Source of the DNA: Variovorax boronicumulans | GTDB taxonomy: Bacteria > Pseudomonadota > Gammaproteobacteria > Burkholderiales > Burkholderiaceae_C | Assembly (NCBI RefSeq): GCF_007677875.1 | Contig: NZ_VEDO01000002.1 | Span: 124,001 to 188,000, forward strand | Direction of reading: 5' to 3' | DNA: 64,000 nt | Shown: positions 37,653-47,419 of the stretch, one piece after another | How the letters are laid out: every line of letters starts with the position of its first letter | How positions within the stretch are numbered: position 1 is the first letter of the stretch | Notes under the pieces: model-generated | The model's input: the letters and a program-made list of their open reading frames with translations, nothing else | Databases searched by the model: none | Told to the model about the DNA's origin: nothing | Translations under genes and position numbers: made by a program

Positions 37653-38849
37653 ATGACTGCCAAGTTCCCGCTCTCCGCCCTGATGGTCGCCACCTTGTTG
37701 TTTGCCACCAGTGCTGCACAGGCCCAGGACAAGGTCCGCATCGGCTTCGTCACCGACATGTCCAGCCTGTATTCCGACGTCGACGGCAAGGGCGGGGCGA
37801 CGGCCATCCAGATGGCCATCGACGACTTCGGTGGCAAGGTCAACGGGCTGCCGATCGAGCTTCTGACGGCCGACCACCAGAACAAGGCCGACATCGCCGC
37901 GAGCAAGGCGCGCGAATGGATCGACACGCAGAACCTGTCCATGCTGGTCGGCGGCACCAACTCCGGGACCGCGCTGGCCATGAACAAGGTGGCGCAGGAG
38001 AAAAAGCGTGTCTACATGGTCAACGGCGCCGGCAGTTCCGCGCTGACCAATGACCAGTGCAGCCCCTACACCGTGCACTATGCCTACGACACCGTGGCGC
38101 TGGCCAAGGGCACGGGCGGCGCCGTGGTGGCGCAAGGCGGCAAGAGCTGGTTCTTCCTGACCGCCGACTATGCCTTCGGCCACGCCCTGGAGGCCGACAC
38201 CAGCAAGGTCGTCAAGGACAAGGGCGGCACCGTGGTGGGCGCCGTGCGCACACCGCTCAATGCCTCCGACTTCTCGTCCTTCCTGTTGCAGGCGCAGAAT
38301 TCCAAGGCGCAGATCCTCGGACTGGCCAATGCCGGCGGCGACTTCATCAGCTCGGTCAAGGCCGCGCGCGAGTTCGGCATCGGCAAGACCATGAAGATGG
38401 CCGGCTTGCTGGTGTTCATCACCGACATCCACAGCCTGGGACTGAAGAACACCGAAGGCCTGCTGCTCACGACCAGCTGGGACTGGAACCTGGACGAGCA
38501 GACCCGCGCCTTCGGGAAGAAGTACTTCGAGAAGACCAAGCGGATGCCCACCGACATCCAGGCCGCCAACTATTCGGCCACGATGACCTACCTCAAGGCC
38601 GTGGCCGCCACCAAGACGCTGGACGCCGACAAGGTCATGGAGTACCTCAAAAAGACGCCGATCGACGACTTCTACGCCAAGGGGCAGATCCGCGCCGACG
38701 GCCGTTTCGTGCACGACATGTACCTGGTGCAGGTCAAGTCGCCGGCCGAGTCCAAGCAGCCCTGGGACTACTACAAGGTGGTCTCCAAGCTCAAGGGCGA
38801 AGAGGTCTATACGACCAAGGCCGAGTCCAAGTGCGCGCTGTGGAAGTGA
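37653..38849 (+). CDS. ABC transporter substrate-binding protein (LivJ/BraC-like), copy 2
   Basis: A 398-residue paralogue of the preceding gene, very similar along its whole length, including the C-terminal ESKCALWK ending shared with copy 1 (ETKCALWK). The signal peptide ends SAAQAQ. Differences near the ligand cleft include MVNGAGSSALTNDQ in place of FNNGAATSALTNEQ, so ligand preferences may differ. It lies 39 bp after copy 1 and 18 bp before the permease gene. Confidence 0.92.
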   Translation: MTAKFPLSALMVATLLFATSAAQAQDKVRIGFVTDMSSLYSDVDGKGGATAIQMAIDDFGGKVNGLPIELLTADHQNKADIAASKAREWIDTQNLSMLVGGTNSGTALAMNKVAQEKKRVYMVNGAGSSALTNDQCSPYTVHYAYDTVALAKGTGGAVVAQGGKSWFFLTADYAFGHALEADTSKVVKDKGGTVVGAVRTPLNASDFSSFLLQAQNSKAQILGLANAGGDFISSVKAAREFGIGKTMKMAGLLVFITDIHSLGLKNTEGLLLTTSWDWNLDEQTRAFGKKYFEKTKRMPTDIQAANYSATMTYLKAVAATKTLDADKVMEYLKKTPIDDFYAKGQIRADGRFVHDMYLVQVKSPAESKQPWDYYKVVSKLKGEEVYTTKAESKCALWK

Positions 38850-38867
38850 GCGGGGCCTGAGCCGGCC

Positions 38868-39743
38868 ATGACGATTTCCGTTCCCGCCTTGCTGAGCCAG
38901 CTGCTGCTGGGCCTTGTCAATGGATCGTTCTACGCGATCCTGAGCCTGGGCCTGGCAGTGATCTTCGGCCTGCTCAACGTCATCAACTTCGCGCATGGCG
39001 CGCTGTTCATGATGGGTGCCATCGTGACCTGGATGGCGATGAACTACTGGGACGTCAGCTACTGGGTCATGCTCGTCGCCGCGCCGCTCATCGTGGGCGT
39101 GTTCGGCGTGCTGATCGAGCGGCTGCTGCTGCGCTGGATTTACAAGCTCGACCACCTGTATGGCCTGTTGCTCACGCTGGGCCTTACGCTGCTGATCGAG
39201 GGCGCCTTCCGCTCGGCGTACGGTGTCTCCGGTCTGTCCTACGACACGCCAGATGCGCTGACCGGTGCCACCGACCTGGGCTTCATGATGCTGCCCAACT
39301 ACCGCGCCTGGGTGGTGGTGGCCTCGCTCGTGGTGTGCTTCGCGACCTGGTTCCTGATCGAAAAGACGCGCATCGGCGCCTACCTGCGTGCCGGCACCGA
39401 GAACCCGCGCCTGGTGGAGGCCTTCGGCGTCAACGTGCCGCTCATGATCACATTGACCTACGGCTTCGGCGTGGCGCTTGCGGCGCTGGCCGGGGTGCTC
39501 GCCGCGCCCGTGATCCAGGTCTCGCCGCTGATGGGGCAGAACCTCATCATCGTGGTCTTCGCCGTGGTCGTGATCGGCGGCATGGGCTCCATCATGGGTT
39601 CCATCCTGACCGGTCTGGGCCTGGGTGTCATCGAAGGGCTGACCAAGGTGTTCTATCCGGAGGCTTCGTCGACGGTCGTCTTCATCATCATGGCCATCGT
39701 GCTGCTGATCCGTCCCGCGGGTCTGTTCGGGAAAGAGAAATGA
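38868..39743 (+). CDS. livH: Branched-chain-type ABC transporter permease LivH
   Basis: A 291-residue inner membrane permease with about eight helices. Family segments are LLGLVNGSFYAILSLGLAVIF at the N-terminus, FAHGALFMMGA, and the EAA-like coupling loop RAGTENPRLVEAFGVNV. It forms a heterodimer with LivM. The stop overlaps the livM start (ATGA at 39740-39743). Confidence 0.96.
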   Translation: MTISVPALLSQLLLGLVNGSFYAILSLGLAVIFGLLNVINFAHGALFMMGAIVTWMAMNYWDVSYWVMLVAAPLIVGVFGVLIERLLLRWIYKLDHLYGLLLTLGLTLLIEGAFRSAYGVSGLSYDTPDALTGATDLGFMMLPNYRAWVVVASLVVCFATWFLIEKTRIGAYLRAGTENPRLVEAFGVNVPLMITLTYGFGVALAALAGVLAAPVIQVSPLMGQNLIIVVFAVVVIGGMGSIMGSILTGLGLGVIEGLTKVFYPEASSTVVFIIMAIVLLIRPAGLFGKEK

Positions 39744-40717
39744 GCAAGAGCTCCATCGGCTACGGCCTGTTGCTGCTGGCGCTGATCGCCGCGCCCTTCA
39801 TGGGGGCCTACCCGGTCTTCATGATGAAGCTGCTGTGCTTTGCGCTGTTCGCTTCGGCCTTCAACCTGCTGCTGGGGTACACCGGCCTGCTGTCCTTCGG
39901 CCATGCGGCTTTCCTGGGCGGCTCGGCCTACATCGCGGGCCACGCCATGAAGGTCTGGGGTTTCACGCCCGAGGTCGGCCTGGTGCTGGGCACGGCCACG
40001 GGTGCGCTGCTGGGCTGGCTGTTCGGCATCCTGGCGATCCGCCGCCAGGGCATCTACTTTTCGATGATCACGCTGGCGTTGGCGCAGATGGTGTTTTTCG
40101 TCGCGCTGCAGGCCAAGTTCACAGGCGGTGAGGACGGCCTGCAGGGCGTGCCGCGCGGCAAGCTCTTCGGCGCGCTGTCCCTGCAGGACGACCTCAGCAT
40201 GTACTTCGTGACGCTGGTGATCGTCGTGGCGGCATTCGCGCTGATCGTGCGGACCATCCACTCGCCATTCGGGCAGGTCTTGAAGGGCATCAAGGAGAAC
40301 GAGCCCCGTGCGATTTCGCTGGGCTACGACACGCACCGCTTCAAGCTGCTGGCCTTCGTGCTCTCGGCCGCGCTGGCCGGTCTGGCCGGATCGCTCAAGA
40401 CGCTGGTGCTCGGCTTCGCCACGCTGACCGACGTGCACTGGACGGCCTCTGGCGGTGTGATCCTCATGACGCTGGTGGGCGGCCTGGGCACGCTGTCGGG
40501 GCCGTTGGTCGGTGCGGCCGTCGTGATCCTGCTGGAAAACAAGATCGGCGAGATGGGCCATGGCCTGGCGTCACTGACCGGCATCGAGTGGTTCAACACA
40601 CTGGGCGAATCCGTGACCATGGTCACCGGCCTGATCTTCGTCATCTGCGTGCTGGCCTTCCGCCGCGGCATCATGGGCGAGATCATCGCACTGCTGCAAC
40701 GGGCGAAGAAGGCCTGA
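39740..40717 (+). CDS. livM: Branched-chain-type ABC transporter permease LivM
   Basis: A 325-residue inner membrane permease with about nine helices. Diagnostic segments are LLLGYTGLLSFGHAAFLGG and the coupling loop KGIKENEPRAISLGYDTHRFK. The start is coupled to livH. It ends the importer operon, and the next gene is convergent with only 12 bp between stop codons and no visible terminator. Confidence 0.96.
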   Translation: MSKSSIGYGLLLLALIAAPFMGAYPVFMMKLLCFALFASAFNLLLGYTGLLSFGHAAFLGGSAYIAGHAMKVWGFTPEVGLVLGTATGALLGWLFGILAIRRQGIYFSMITLALAQMVFFVALQAKFTGGEDGLQGVPRGKLFGALSLQDDLSMYFVTLVIVVAAFALIVRTIHSPFGQVLKGIKENEPRAISLGYDTHRFKLLAFVLSAALAGLAGSLKTLVLGFATLTDVHWTASGGVILMTLVGGLGTLSGPLVGAAVVILLENKIGEMGHGLASLTGIEWFNTLGESVTMVTGLIFVICVLAFRRGIMGEIIALLQRAKKA

Positions 40718-40729
40718 GAGCAAGGCGGG

Positions 40730-41803
40730 CTACAGCCGCAGCCGCTGCGCGTAGCCCGTCATCTCCAGGTAGCCGCGGCCAACCAGCTGGCCCTGCGCAT
40801 TCAGCAGGTCCGACAAGCCCTCCCAGTAAATGGCTCCCGTGGAACCGCGGCTGTCGAGCTCCTGCGCATCGAGCAGCGCACGCACGGTGAAGGTGCCGGC
40901 CGGTGTGTCGATCTGCCACTCCACGGGGTAGCGCGCCTGGCTGCTGGCGCTGGTCCACCACCGCCGCGGCGTGAAGCGCACCTCGCCCTGGCCAAAGATG
41001 CGCGCCCGCTGGCCCGCTGCGCGGAACGAGCCGCCATCCCACAGGCCCGAGCCGTCGGCGCGGCGCAGGTGGAAGGCCGTCAGCGCCCCGCCGTCGAACA
41101 GGTTCATGCCGATCCAGTCCCAGCCTACGGCCTCGGGGTGCATGAGCGCCTCGCTCCATTCGTGGTCCAGCCATGCGCGGCTGCGCAGGCTGGGCTGGGC
41201 CGGCTGCGCGTCGACCGTGAAGCGCCGGCCCTGCAGCACCAGCGTGCCGTCGACGGCCAACTGCGGCACGCTGTAGTAGTAGCTGGCCTGCGCCGGCTCG
41301 GGCCCTTTGCGCGACAGGCCGGCCTGGCCCTGCAGCAGCAGCGGCTGGGTTTCTGCGAAGAGCAAGTGCAGACCGAAGTCCTGCGCCGGCAGTTCCGCGG
41401 TCAGCGTGCCATCGGGTGCGCGCAGCAGTTGCCAGTCCTGCAGCTTCACGCCGGTGTCGGCCTCACTGGCCTCGGCGATGCCGAAGCCGGCGCGCGCGAT
41501 GCGCTGGTCGTGCCACAGCTTCCTGCCTTCCAGGTCGGTGATGGCGGCATGGGCAAACAGCAGCTGGCGGGCCGCAAAGCGCGAACGCAGCGGTTGCGCG
41601 GCGTCCACGCGCGAGCGGAAGAAGGTCAGCTGGAAGCCGAACAGGCGGCCGGCACTGCTGGCCTGGCCCGTGATGTACCACCACTCCGTGCGCAGTTCGG
41701 GGTGGCTGCCGAGGTCGCGCGGGAACCGCAGCGCCAGGGGCGGCAGGGCATGGGCGTGGTGGGCTGCGGCCAGCGAGGCGAGCAGCAGGGTGCGGCGTTG
41801 CAT
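40730..41803 (-). CDS. Lipocalin-like domain protein, AttH/CrtC (carotenoid 1,2-hydratase-like) family
   Basis: A 357-residue exported protein with an N-terminal signal peptide (about 20 residues, ending HAHAL). The family core is visible in FPRDLGSHPELRTEWWYITG and in DHEWSEALMHPEAVGWDWIG near the middle, features of the AttH/CrtC two-lipocalin fold. Carotenoid hydratase activity is not implied, since no carotenoid genes are nearby; most such proteins in non-phototrophs are of unknown function and often sit by ABC permease genes of another type. Confidence 0.85.
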   Translation of the reverse strand: MQRRTLLLASLAAAHHAHALPPLALRFPRDLGSHPELRTEWWYITGQASSAGRLFGFQLTFFRSRVDAAQPLRSRFAARQLLFAHAAITDLEGRKLWHDQRIARAGFGIAEASEADTGVKLQDWQLLRAPDGTLTAELPAQDFGLHLLFAETQPLLLQGQAGLSRKGPEPAQASYYYSVPQLAVDGTLVLQGRRFTVDAQPAQPSLRSRAWLDHEWSEALMHPEAVGWDWIGMNLFDGGALTAFHLRRADGSGLWDGGSFRAAGQRARIFGQGEVRFTPRRWWTSASSQARYPVEWQIDTPAGTFTVRALLDAQELDSRGSTGAIYWEGLSDLLNAQGQLVGRGYLEMTGYAQRLRL

Positions 41804-42004
41804 CCCCGCACCATACCAAGGAGCGCCGCACGCGGCGGGCAGTGGGCGAAGCCGGTCACTTTCCGCCTGTCGTACGGGCTTTTGCGTTCATCACCCGGGG
41901 GTGGACTTCGTCGGGCCGGTTTGTAGATTGACTGCACGGGCCCGAACGTGCCGGCGCGTCCGGGCCGGGCTTTGCCGTTGTGCATGCCAGGCGAGGAGAC
42001 GCAC

Positions 42005-43618
42005 ATGGGATCGTGGAAGGACCTGTCGATCAAGCTCAAGCTGTCGGGCGCCTTCGGCCTGCTCATCCTGGCCATCGTGGTGGTGTCGGCCACCACGATC
42101 GAGACCATGCACGAGGACAGCGCGCGCTTCTCGCACTACATCCACGGCATCAAGGCGCGCGCTGACGCGGCCAGCCGCGTGCGTCAGGCCGTGGATGCGC
42201 GCGCCATCGCGGCGCGCAATCTGGTCCTGGTGGCCGACCCGCAGCAACTGGCGTTGGAGGAGACGGCCGTCCAGCAGGCGGTGCGCGACGTGCGCGCCCA
42301 TCTGTCCAAGCTGCGGGAACTGGCGGCAGGGCCCGACAGCGATGCAGCCACGCAGGCGCAAGTCGACGGCATCCAGCGGGTCGAGGTGCAGTACGAGCCG
42401 GTCGCCCTGGCCATCGTGGACCTGGCTTTGCGCGGTCAACGCGAGGCCGCCATCGCCAGGATGAACGCGGAATGCCGGCCCTTGCTGGCGGCGCTGATCC
42501 GCGCGACCGAGGCCTACGATGCGTTTTCCGCGGCGCAGTCACAGGCGCAGATCGCGCGGACGGAGGCGCGGTTGCAGAGCAAGGCACGGTGGCTGTTTGT
42601 GGCTTGCACGCTGGTGGTGGCATTGGCCTGCCTGGCAGCGTTCGTCATCGTGCGTTCCGTCGTTCGTCCGCTCGACCAGGCGGTGGGACTGATCCATGGC
42701 GTAGCCCGCGGCGAACTGGGCCGCGACATCGGCGCTACAGGCCAGGACGAGTTCGGCAGGCTGCTGCAGGCCCTGCGCACCATGCAGGACAGCCTGGCGG
42801 GCTTGGTGACCTCCGTGCGCCAGAGCGCAGAACAGGTTGCCGTGGCCAGCGGAGAGATCGCGCAAGGCAACCAGGACTTGTCGGCCAGGACCGAAAGCCA
42901 GGCCAGCGCCTTGCAGCAGACCGCCGCGTCGATGGAACAGTTGGGCGCCACGGTGCGGCAGAACGCCGAATCCGCAGGGCAAGCCAACCAGCTGGCCCGT
43001 ACTGCCAGCAGCGTGGCCGAGCAGGGTGGGCAGACCATGCAGAAGGTCGTCGAGACGATGACGGGGATCAGCGAATCGAGCCGCCGCATCGCCGACATCA
43101 CCAACGTGATCGATGGCATCGCCTTCCAGACCAACATCCTCGCGCTCAACGCTGCCGTGGAGGCAGCGCGCGCGGGCGAACAGGGCCGTGGCTTTGCCGT
43201 GGTGGCGGGCGAAGTGCGCTCGCTGGCGGGGCGCAGTGCCGAGGCCGCCAGGGAGATCAAGCAGCTGATCCTGGACAGCACCGAGCGCGTCAAGACGGGC
43301 TCGTGCCTGGTCGACGCGGCCGGCAGCACAATGCAGGAGGTCGTGGCCAGCATCCACCGCGTCTGCGGCATCGTCGAGGAAATCAGTGCGGCCAGCCGAG
43401 CGCAAAGTACCGGCGTCGGTACGGTCGGCGAGGCGATCGCCAGGCTGGACCAGACGACCCAGCAGAACGCCGCCCTGGTGGAGCAGAGCGCCGCGGCGGC
43501 CGCGGGTCTGAAGACGCAGGCATCGCGCCTGGTGGAATCGGTCGCCGCGTTCCGCCTCGGCGATGCACAGGTCTCGCGGTTGCCCGCGCCGATGCTGGCC
43601 GCACTGCCGGCGGCTTGA
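42005..43618 (+). CDS. Methyl-accepting chemotaxis protein, four-helix-bundle sensor
   Basis: A 537-residue chemoreceptor. Layout: membrane helix (about 13-32), periplasmic helical sensor (about 35-190), second helix (about 195-216), HAMP (about 217-270), signalling domain with the hairpin tip [21 protein letters not shown] TarH/4HB_MCP type sensor is inferred from predicted helices. The C-terminus lacks a CheR-docking pentapeptide (it ends LPAA). A good GAGGAG ribosome site precedes ATG 42005. Confidence 0.94.
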   Translation: MGSWKDLSIKLKLSGAFGLLILAIVVVSATTIETMHEDSARFSHYIHGIKARADAASRVRQAVDARAIAARNLVLVADPQQLALEETAVQQAVRDVRAHLSKLRELAAGPDSDAATQAQVDGIQRVEVQYEPVALAIVDLALRGQREAAIARMNAECRPLLAALIRATEAYDAFSAAQSQAQIARTEARLQSKARWLFVACTLVVALACLAAFVIVRSVVRPLDQAVGLIHGVARGELGRDIGATGQDEFGRLLQALRTMQDSLAGLVTSVRQSAEQVAVASGEIAQGNQDLSARTESQASALQQTAASMEQLGATVRQNAESAGQANQLARTASSVAEQGGQTMQKVVETMTGISESSRRIADITNVIDGIAFQTNILALNAAVEAARAGEQGRGFAVVAGEVRSLAGRSAEAAREIKQLILDSTERVKTGSCLVDAAGSTMQEVVASIHRVCGIVEEISAASRAQSTGVGTVGEAIARLDQTTQQNAALVEQSAAAAAGLKTQASRLVESVAAFRLGDAQVSRLPAPMLAALPAA

Positions 43619-43697
43619 GCGACTGGCGCGCTGACGCCGGGGCAGGCTGCGGCCCGATGCCCGCGTCGGCGCGATGCTCAGCGCCCGGCCCGGTGCG

Positions 43698-44150
43698 CTA
43701 CCCGCCCCACAGCAGCCGGCTGGCGACCCAGCCGCGCTGGCCGCTTTCGCGCTGCACCTGCACCCAGTCGCCGCGGCGTGCGAGACGCTGCACGATCTCG
43801 CCGCGCTCGATCTTGCCGAGCAGCTTGCCGCCCGCGCGCGGCTGCGCGCGCAGGTTGGCCACGGAGGCGCGCACGACCTTGTGCGTGGCCTTGCCTGTGA
43901 GGCTGCGGTGCACCCAGCCCGTGTCGCGCTCGAAATCGCGCACCTGCAGCCATTCGCCGCGCCGTGCCACCACCTGCAGGGGGTAGCCGCGGCTCAGCGA
44001 CCATTGCACGGCATGACGCGTGCCTGGGCCTGAGCGCATATTGGCCTCGCGGGCCGTGATGCTGACGTACTGCTGCGCCCAGGCGCCGAAGGATTGCAGT
44101 GCGAGGACTGCAACGAAGATGCGTAGAACGTTGGGGAATGCAAAGGACAT
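43698..44150 (-). CDS. Exported protein with two SH3b domains
   Basis: A 150-residue protein with a signal peptide ending GAWAQ (cleavage near residue 26) and two bacterial SH3-like domains (about 27-82 and 88-148). Each domain carries the ANxRxGP-like start, ANMRSGPGTRHAVQ in the first and ANLRAQPRAGGKLL in the second. Such domains often bind peptidoglycan or help envelope proteins; there is no catalytic domain. A GTG start at 44174 would add eight residues but has no ribosome site. Confidence 0.85.
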   Translation of the reverse strand: MSFAFPNVLRIFVAVLALQSFGAWAQQYVSITAREANMRSGPGTRHAVQWSLSRGYPLQVVARRGEWLQVRDFERDTGWVHRSLTGKATHKVVRASVANLRAQPRAGGKLLGKIERGEIVQRLARRGDWVQVQRESGQRGWVASRLLWGG

Positions 44151-44191
44151 GGCACAGGGGGAGGACCTGTGCACACCAAAGTTCCCGGTCG

Positions 44192-45325
44192 TTACATCTT
44201 CGCCGCGGCGGCGGAGCGCCGCTGCCGCACCGCCTGCGCCAGCTGCCGCAGCACCGGCTCCGTCTGCGCCCAGCCGATGCAGGCGTCCGTGACCGACACG
44301 CCATAGCGCAGCGGCTCGCCCGGCTTCAGGTCCTGCCGGCCTTCCTCCAGGTGGCTCTCGATCATGAGGCCGGTGATGCGGCGCTCGCCGGCTGCGACGC
44401 GGCGCGCCACGTCCTCGGCCACGACGATCTGGCGCGCGTGCTGCTTGGAGGAATTGGCGTGCGAGCAGTCCACCATGAGCTGCTCGCGCAGGCCGGCCTT
44501 CTTGAGCACGGCGCAGGCCGCGTCCACATGCTCGGCCTCGTAGTTGGGGCCCTTGTTGCCCCCGCGCAGAATCACGTGGCAGTCGGGGTTGCCGCGCGTC
44601 TCGAAGATGGCGGCCTGGCCCATCTTGGTCATGCCCATGAAGGCGTGCGGCGCGCGCGCGGCCACCATGGCGTCGGCGGCGATCTGCACGCCACCGTCGG
44701 TGCCGTTCTTAAAGCCGATCGGGCAGCTCGAGCCCGAGGCCAGCTGGCGGTGGCTCTGGCTCTCGGTGGTGCGCGCGCCGATGGCGCCCCAGGCGATCAG
44801 GTCGGCGATGTACTGCGGGCTCAGCAGATCCAGGAATTCGTTGCCGGTGGGCAGACCCAGCGCGCCGATCTCCAGCAGCAGCTCGCGCGCCTTGCGCAGG
44901 CCCTCGTTGATGCGGAAGCTGCCATCGAGCCGCGGGTCGTTGATGTAGCCCTTCCAGCCCACCGTGGTGCGCGGCTTCTCGAAGTACACGCGCATGACCA
45001 GCAGCAGCTCCTTCTCGACCTTGGGCTGCAGCGCCTTCAGGTGCTGGGCATAGGCCATGGCCTGGCCATGGTCGTGGATGGAGCAGGGGCCGGTGACCAC
45101 CACCAGCCGGTCGTCGCGGCCGTGCAGGATGTCGGCGATCGCGAGCCGACTCTGCTCGACCAGCGTCTGCACGGCCGGCGGCACCGGCAGCTCGTCCAGC
45201 AGCAGGGCCGGGGAGATCAACGGGCGCACGGCCGAGATGCGCACATCGTCGATGCGCGTGGTGTCCTGCGTGCTGTCGCGCGCGCCGGCTTCCTGGTCGT
45301 GGGTAGGGTCGTCGATACGGGTCAT
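44192..45325 (-). CDS. aroG: 3-deoxy-7-phosphoheptulonate synthase (DAHP synthase, type I)
   Basis: Condenses phosphoenolpyruvate and erythrose 4-phosphate, the first step of aromatic amino acid synthesis. The 377-residue type I enzyme has VVTGPCSIHDHGQAMAYA, LPTGNEFLDLLSPQYI, IGARTTESQSHRQLASG and FKNGTDGGVQIAADA, the classic active-site segments. The N-terminal 45 residues are hydrophilic and variable, as expected for the feedback-inhibitor region; which amino acid inhibits it cannot be told. It lies 43 bp after a chemoreceptor gene on the same strand. Confidence 0.95.
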   Translation of the reverse strand: MTRIDDPTHDQEAGARDSTQDTTRIDDVRISAVRPLISPALLLDELPVPPAVQTLVEQSRLAIADILHGRDDRLVVVTGPCSIHDHGQAMAYAQHLKALQPKVEKELLLVMRVYFEKPRTTVGWKGYINDPRLDGSFRINEGLRKARELLLEIGALGLPTGNEFLDLLSPQYIADLIAWGAIGARTTESQSHRQLASGSSCPIGFKNGTDGGVQIAADAMVAARAPHAFMGMTKMGQAAIFETRGNPDCHVILRGGNKGPNYEAEHVDAACAVLKKAGLREQLMVDCSHANSSKQHARQIVVAEDVARRVAAGERRITGLMIESHLEEGRQDLKPGEPLRYGVSVTDACIGWAQTEPVLRQLAQAVRQRRSAAAAKM

Positions 45326-45368
45326 GGGGCGGGCCTGTCGTGTTGCGGTGGCGGGAGGGCGGCGCCGC

Positions 45369-47297
45369 TCAGAGCCGGAAATTCGCGACCTGCTGAACCA
45401 GGCGGCCGGCCTGGTCGCGCAGGCTCTCGGCCGCGGCGGTGCTTTGCTCCACAAGGGCCGCATTTTGCTGCGTGCTCTGGTCCAGTTGCGCCACGGCCTG
45501 GTTGATCTGTTGCACGCCCTGCGCCTGCTGGCGCGCGGCCGCAGCGATCTCGGTGATCAGGCCGGACACCCGGCCCACGCTGTCCAGGATCTCGCCCATG
45601 GCGCGTCCCGCTTCCTCGGCGCGCGCCGCGCCGTCCTGCACCTGTTGTCCGCTGGAGGTGATCAAGGCCTTGATCTGCTTGGCCGCCTCGGCGCTGCGCT
45701 GTGCCAGCTGGCGCACTTCGCTGGCGACCACGGCGAAGCCGCGGCCCTGCTCGCCAGCGCGCGCGGCCTCGACCGCGGCGTTCAGCGCGAGGATATTGGT
45801 CTGAAAAGCGATGGAGTCGATGGTGTTGGTGATCTCGCCAATGGCGCCGCTGGCCTCGCGGATCTGCGCCATCGTGCCCACGACCTGCTGCACCGTGCGG
45901 TGTCCTTGCTGCACGGACTGGTTGGAGGCCTGCACCAGTTGGCTGCCCTGGGCGGCGGCGTCTGCCGTCTGGTTCATCGACGCCGTGAGCTGTTCCAGCG
46001 CGCTGGCGGTCTGCTCGAGCTGGCTGGCCGCCTGCTCGGTGCGCTGGGCCAGGTCGCGGCTGCCGGCACTGACCTCGGCGCTGGCCGTGTCCACGCTCTC
46101 GCTGACGGCGCGCACTTCGGTGATGGTGCGCGCGAGCTGCTGGCGCATGCTGTCCACGCCGTCGGCCAGCAGGCCCAGGTCGTCGCGCCGGGTGCCGGAC
46201 ATGGTGCGCGACAGGTCACCGGCTGCGATGGCGGCCACCTGCGCATTGAGCTGCAGCAAGGGCTGGCCAACCATGCGGCGCAGCAGCAGCGTCACGCCCA
46301 GGCCCGTCAGTGCCACGGCCGCCAGCATCAGCCCCCAGAGCCAGGCCAGTGTGGCGTTGTGCTCGGCCAGGGCCTGCGCGCGCGAGGCCTCGGCCACCAC
46401 CCACCAGCCGGTCGCCTGGCTGCGCACGCCGACGCCGATGGGGTCGGTGCGGGCCGGGTCCTGCACCGCCACTTGCTCCTGCAGCACGCCTCTGGGTGCC
46501 GAGGCCAGGGCCGCCAGCAGGGCTTCGGCCCGGGCCGGGGGCAGCAGTTCGGCCAGCTTGCGACCCTTGGCGCTGGGATGCGCGAGCAGCTGCGCATCGG
46601 CCGGCATGCGGCCCGGGTCGAGCAGGTACATGCCCCCATCGCCGAGAAAGCGTTTCTCTTCGGTGAGTGCGACCAGCTCCTGGCGCAGGCCCTGCATGTT
46701 GAAGCCGATGAACAGGATGCCCACCACCTGTCCTGCGGCGTCGCGCACGGGCTGGTAGCGCGACATGTAGGGCACGCCGAACAGCTGGGCCGTGCCCACG
46801 TAGCTTTCTCCGGCCACCATGCGCGCGTAGGCAGGGTGCTGCTGGCCCAGCAGGGTGTCGATGGCGCGCGTGCCGTCCTGCTTGGTCAGCGACGTGGCCA
46901 CGCGCAGGAAGTCGTCGCCTTTGCGCGCGAAGATCGTCGCCACGCCGCCGGTGGTGCGGGCGAAGCGGTCGACCCGCTCGAGGTCGCCGGCCAGCGGCTT
47001 GCCGTCCAGCAGCAGCTCGCCGGGGCCCTGCAACGTAAAGGCACCGCGGTACTCGGTGCCGAACACCTCGTACAGCTTCTGGGCGGAGTCGCGGGCGGTG
47101 CGGTCCAGCGCATCGGCGATGCGGGCGACGGCACCGGCCTCGCTGGCCATGTAGTCCAGCGTGCGCTGGTAGGCCTGCTGGGTCAGCACCCAGGACAGCA
47201 CGCCGCAAATGGCGATCAGCATGGCTGCGATGCCAGCGCTGGCCAGCAGGGACACGCGCCTGGCGATGGTGGTGTGGGCAACGGCAGGCGTGGACAT
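45369..47297 (-). CDS. Methyl-accepting chemotaxis protein with Cache_3-Cache_2 sensor
   Basis: A 642-residue chemoreceptor. Helix 1 is at about 17-38, the periplasmic part at about 40-316, helix 2 at about 317-340, then HAMP and signalling domain. The sensor matches the Cache_3-Cache_2 fusion: [52 protein letters not shown] and [18 protein letters not shown]. The signalling tip is [20 protein letters not shown]. It ends NFRL without a docking pentapeptide. AAGGGG precedes the ATG at 47297. Confidence 0.94.
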   Translation of the reverse strand: MSTPAVAHTTIARRVSLLASAGIAAMLIAICGVLSWVLTQQAYQRTLDYMASEAGAVARIADALDRTARDSAQKLYEVFGTEYRGAFTLQGPGELLLDGKPLAGDLERVDRFARTTGGVATIFARKGDDFLRVATSLTKQDGTRAIDTLLGQQHPAYARMVAGESYVGTAQLFGVPYMSRYQPVRDAAGQVVGILFIGFNMQGLRQELVALTEEKRFLGDGGMYLLDPGRMPADAQLLAHPSAKGRKLAELLPPARAEALLAALASAPRGVLQEQVAVQDPARTDPIGVGVRSQATGWWVVAEASRAQALAEHNATLAWLWGLMLAAVALTGLGVTLLLRRMVGQPLLQLNAQVAAIAAGDLSRTMSGTRRDDLGLLADGVDSMRQQLARTITEVRAVSESVDTASAEVSAGSRDLAQRTEQAASQLEQTASALEQLTASMNQTADAAAQGSQLVQASNQSVQQGHRTVQQVVGTMAQIREASGAIGEITNTIDSIAFQTNILALNAAVEAARAGEQGRGFAVVASEVRQLAQRSAEAAKQIKALITSSGQQVQDGAARAEEAGRAMGEILDSVGRVSGLITEIAAAARQQAQGVQQINQAVAQLDQSTQQNAALVEQSTAAAESLRDQAGRLVQQVANFRL

Positions 47298-47419
47298 GGC
47301 GGCCCCTTGTCTCAGCAGGCGCCACAGCCTGCGGCGCCACGGGTTGGTCGATCGCGCGCAGTGTAGAAGCCCCCGTGTCCAGCGCACGGGCACAAACCCG
47401 CACGCACTCAGGGCCCGCC

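Noticed and set aside
36426-38849. A recent duplication or assembly artefact in the binding-protein pair
   Set aside because: The copies differ at many positions along the whole length, including signal peptides, so they are diverged paralogues.
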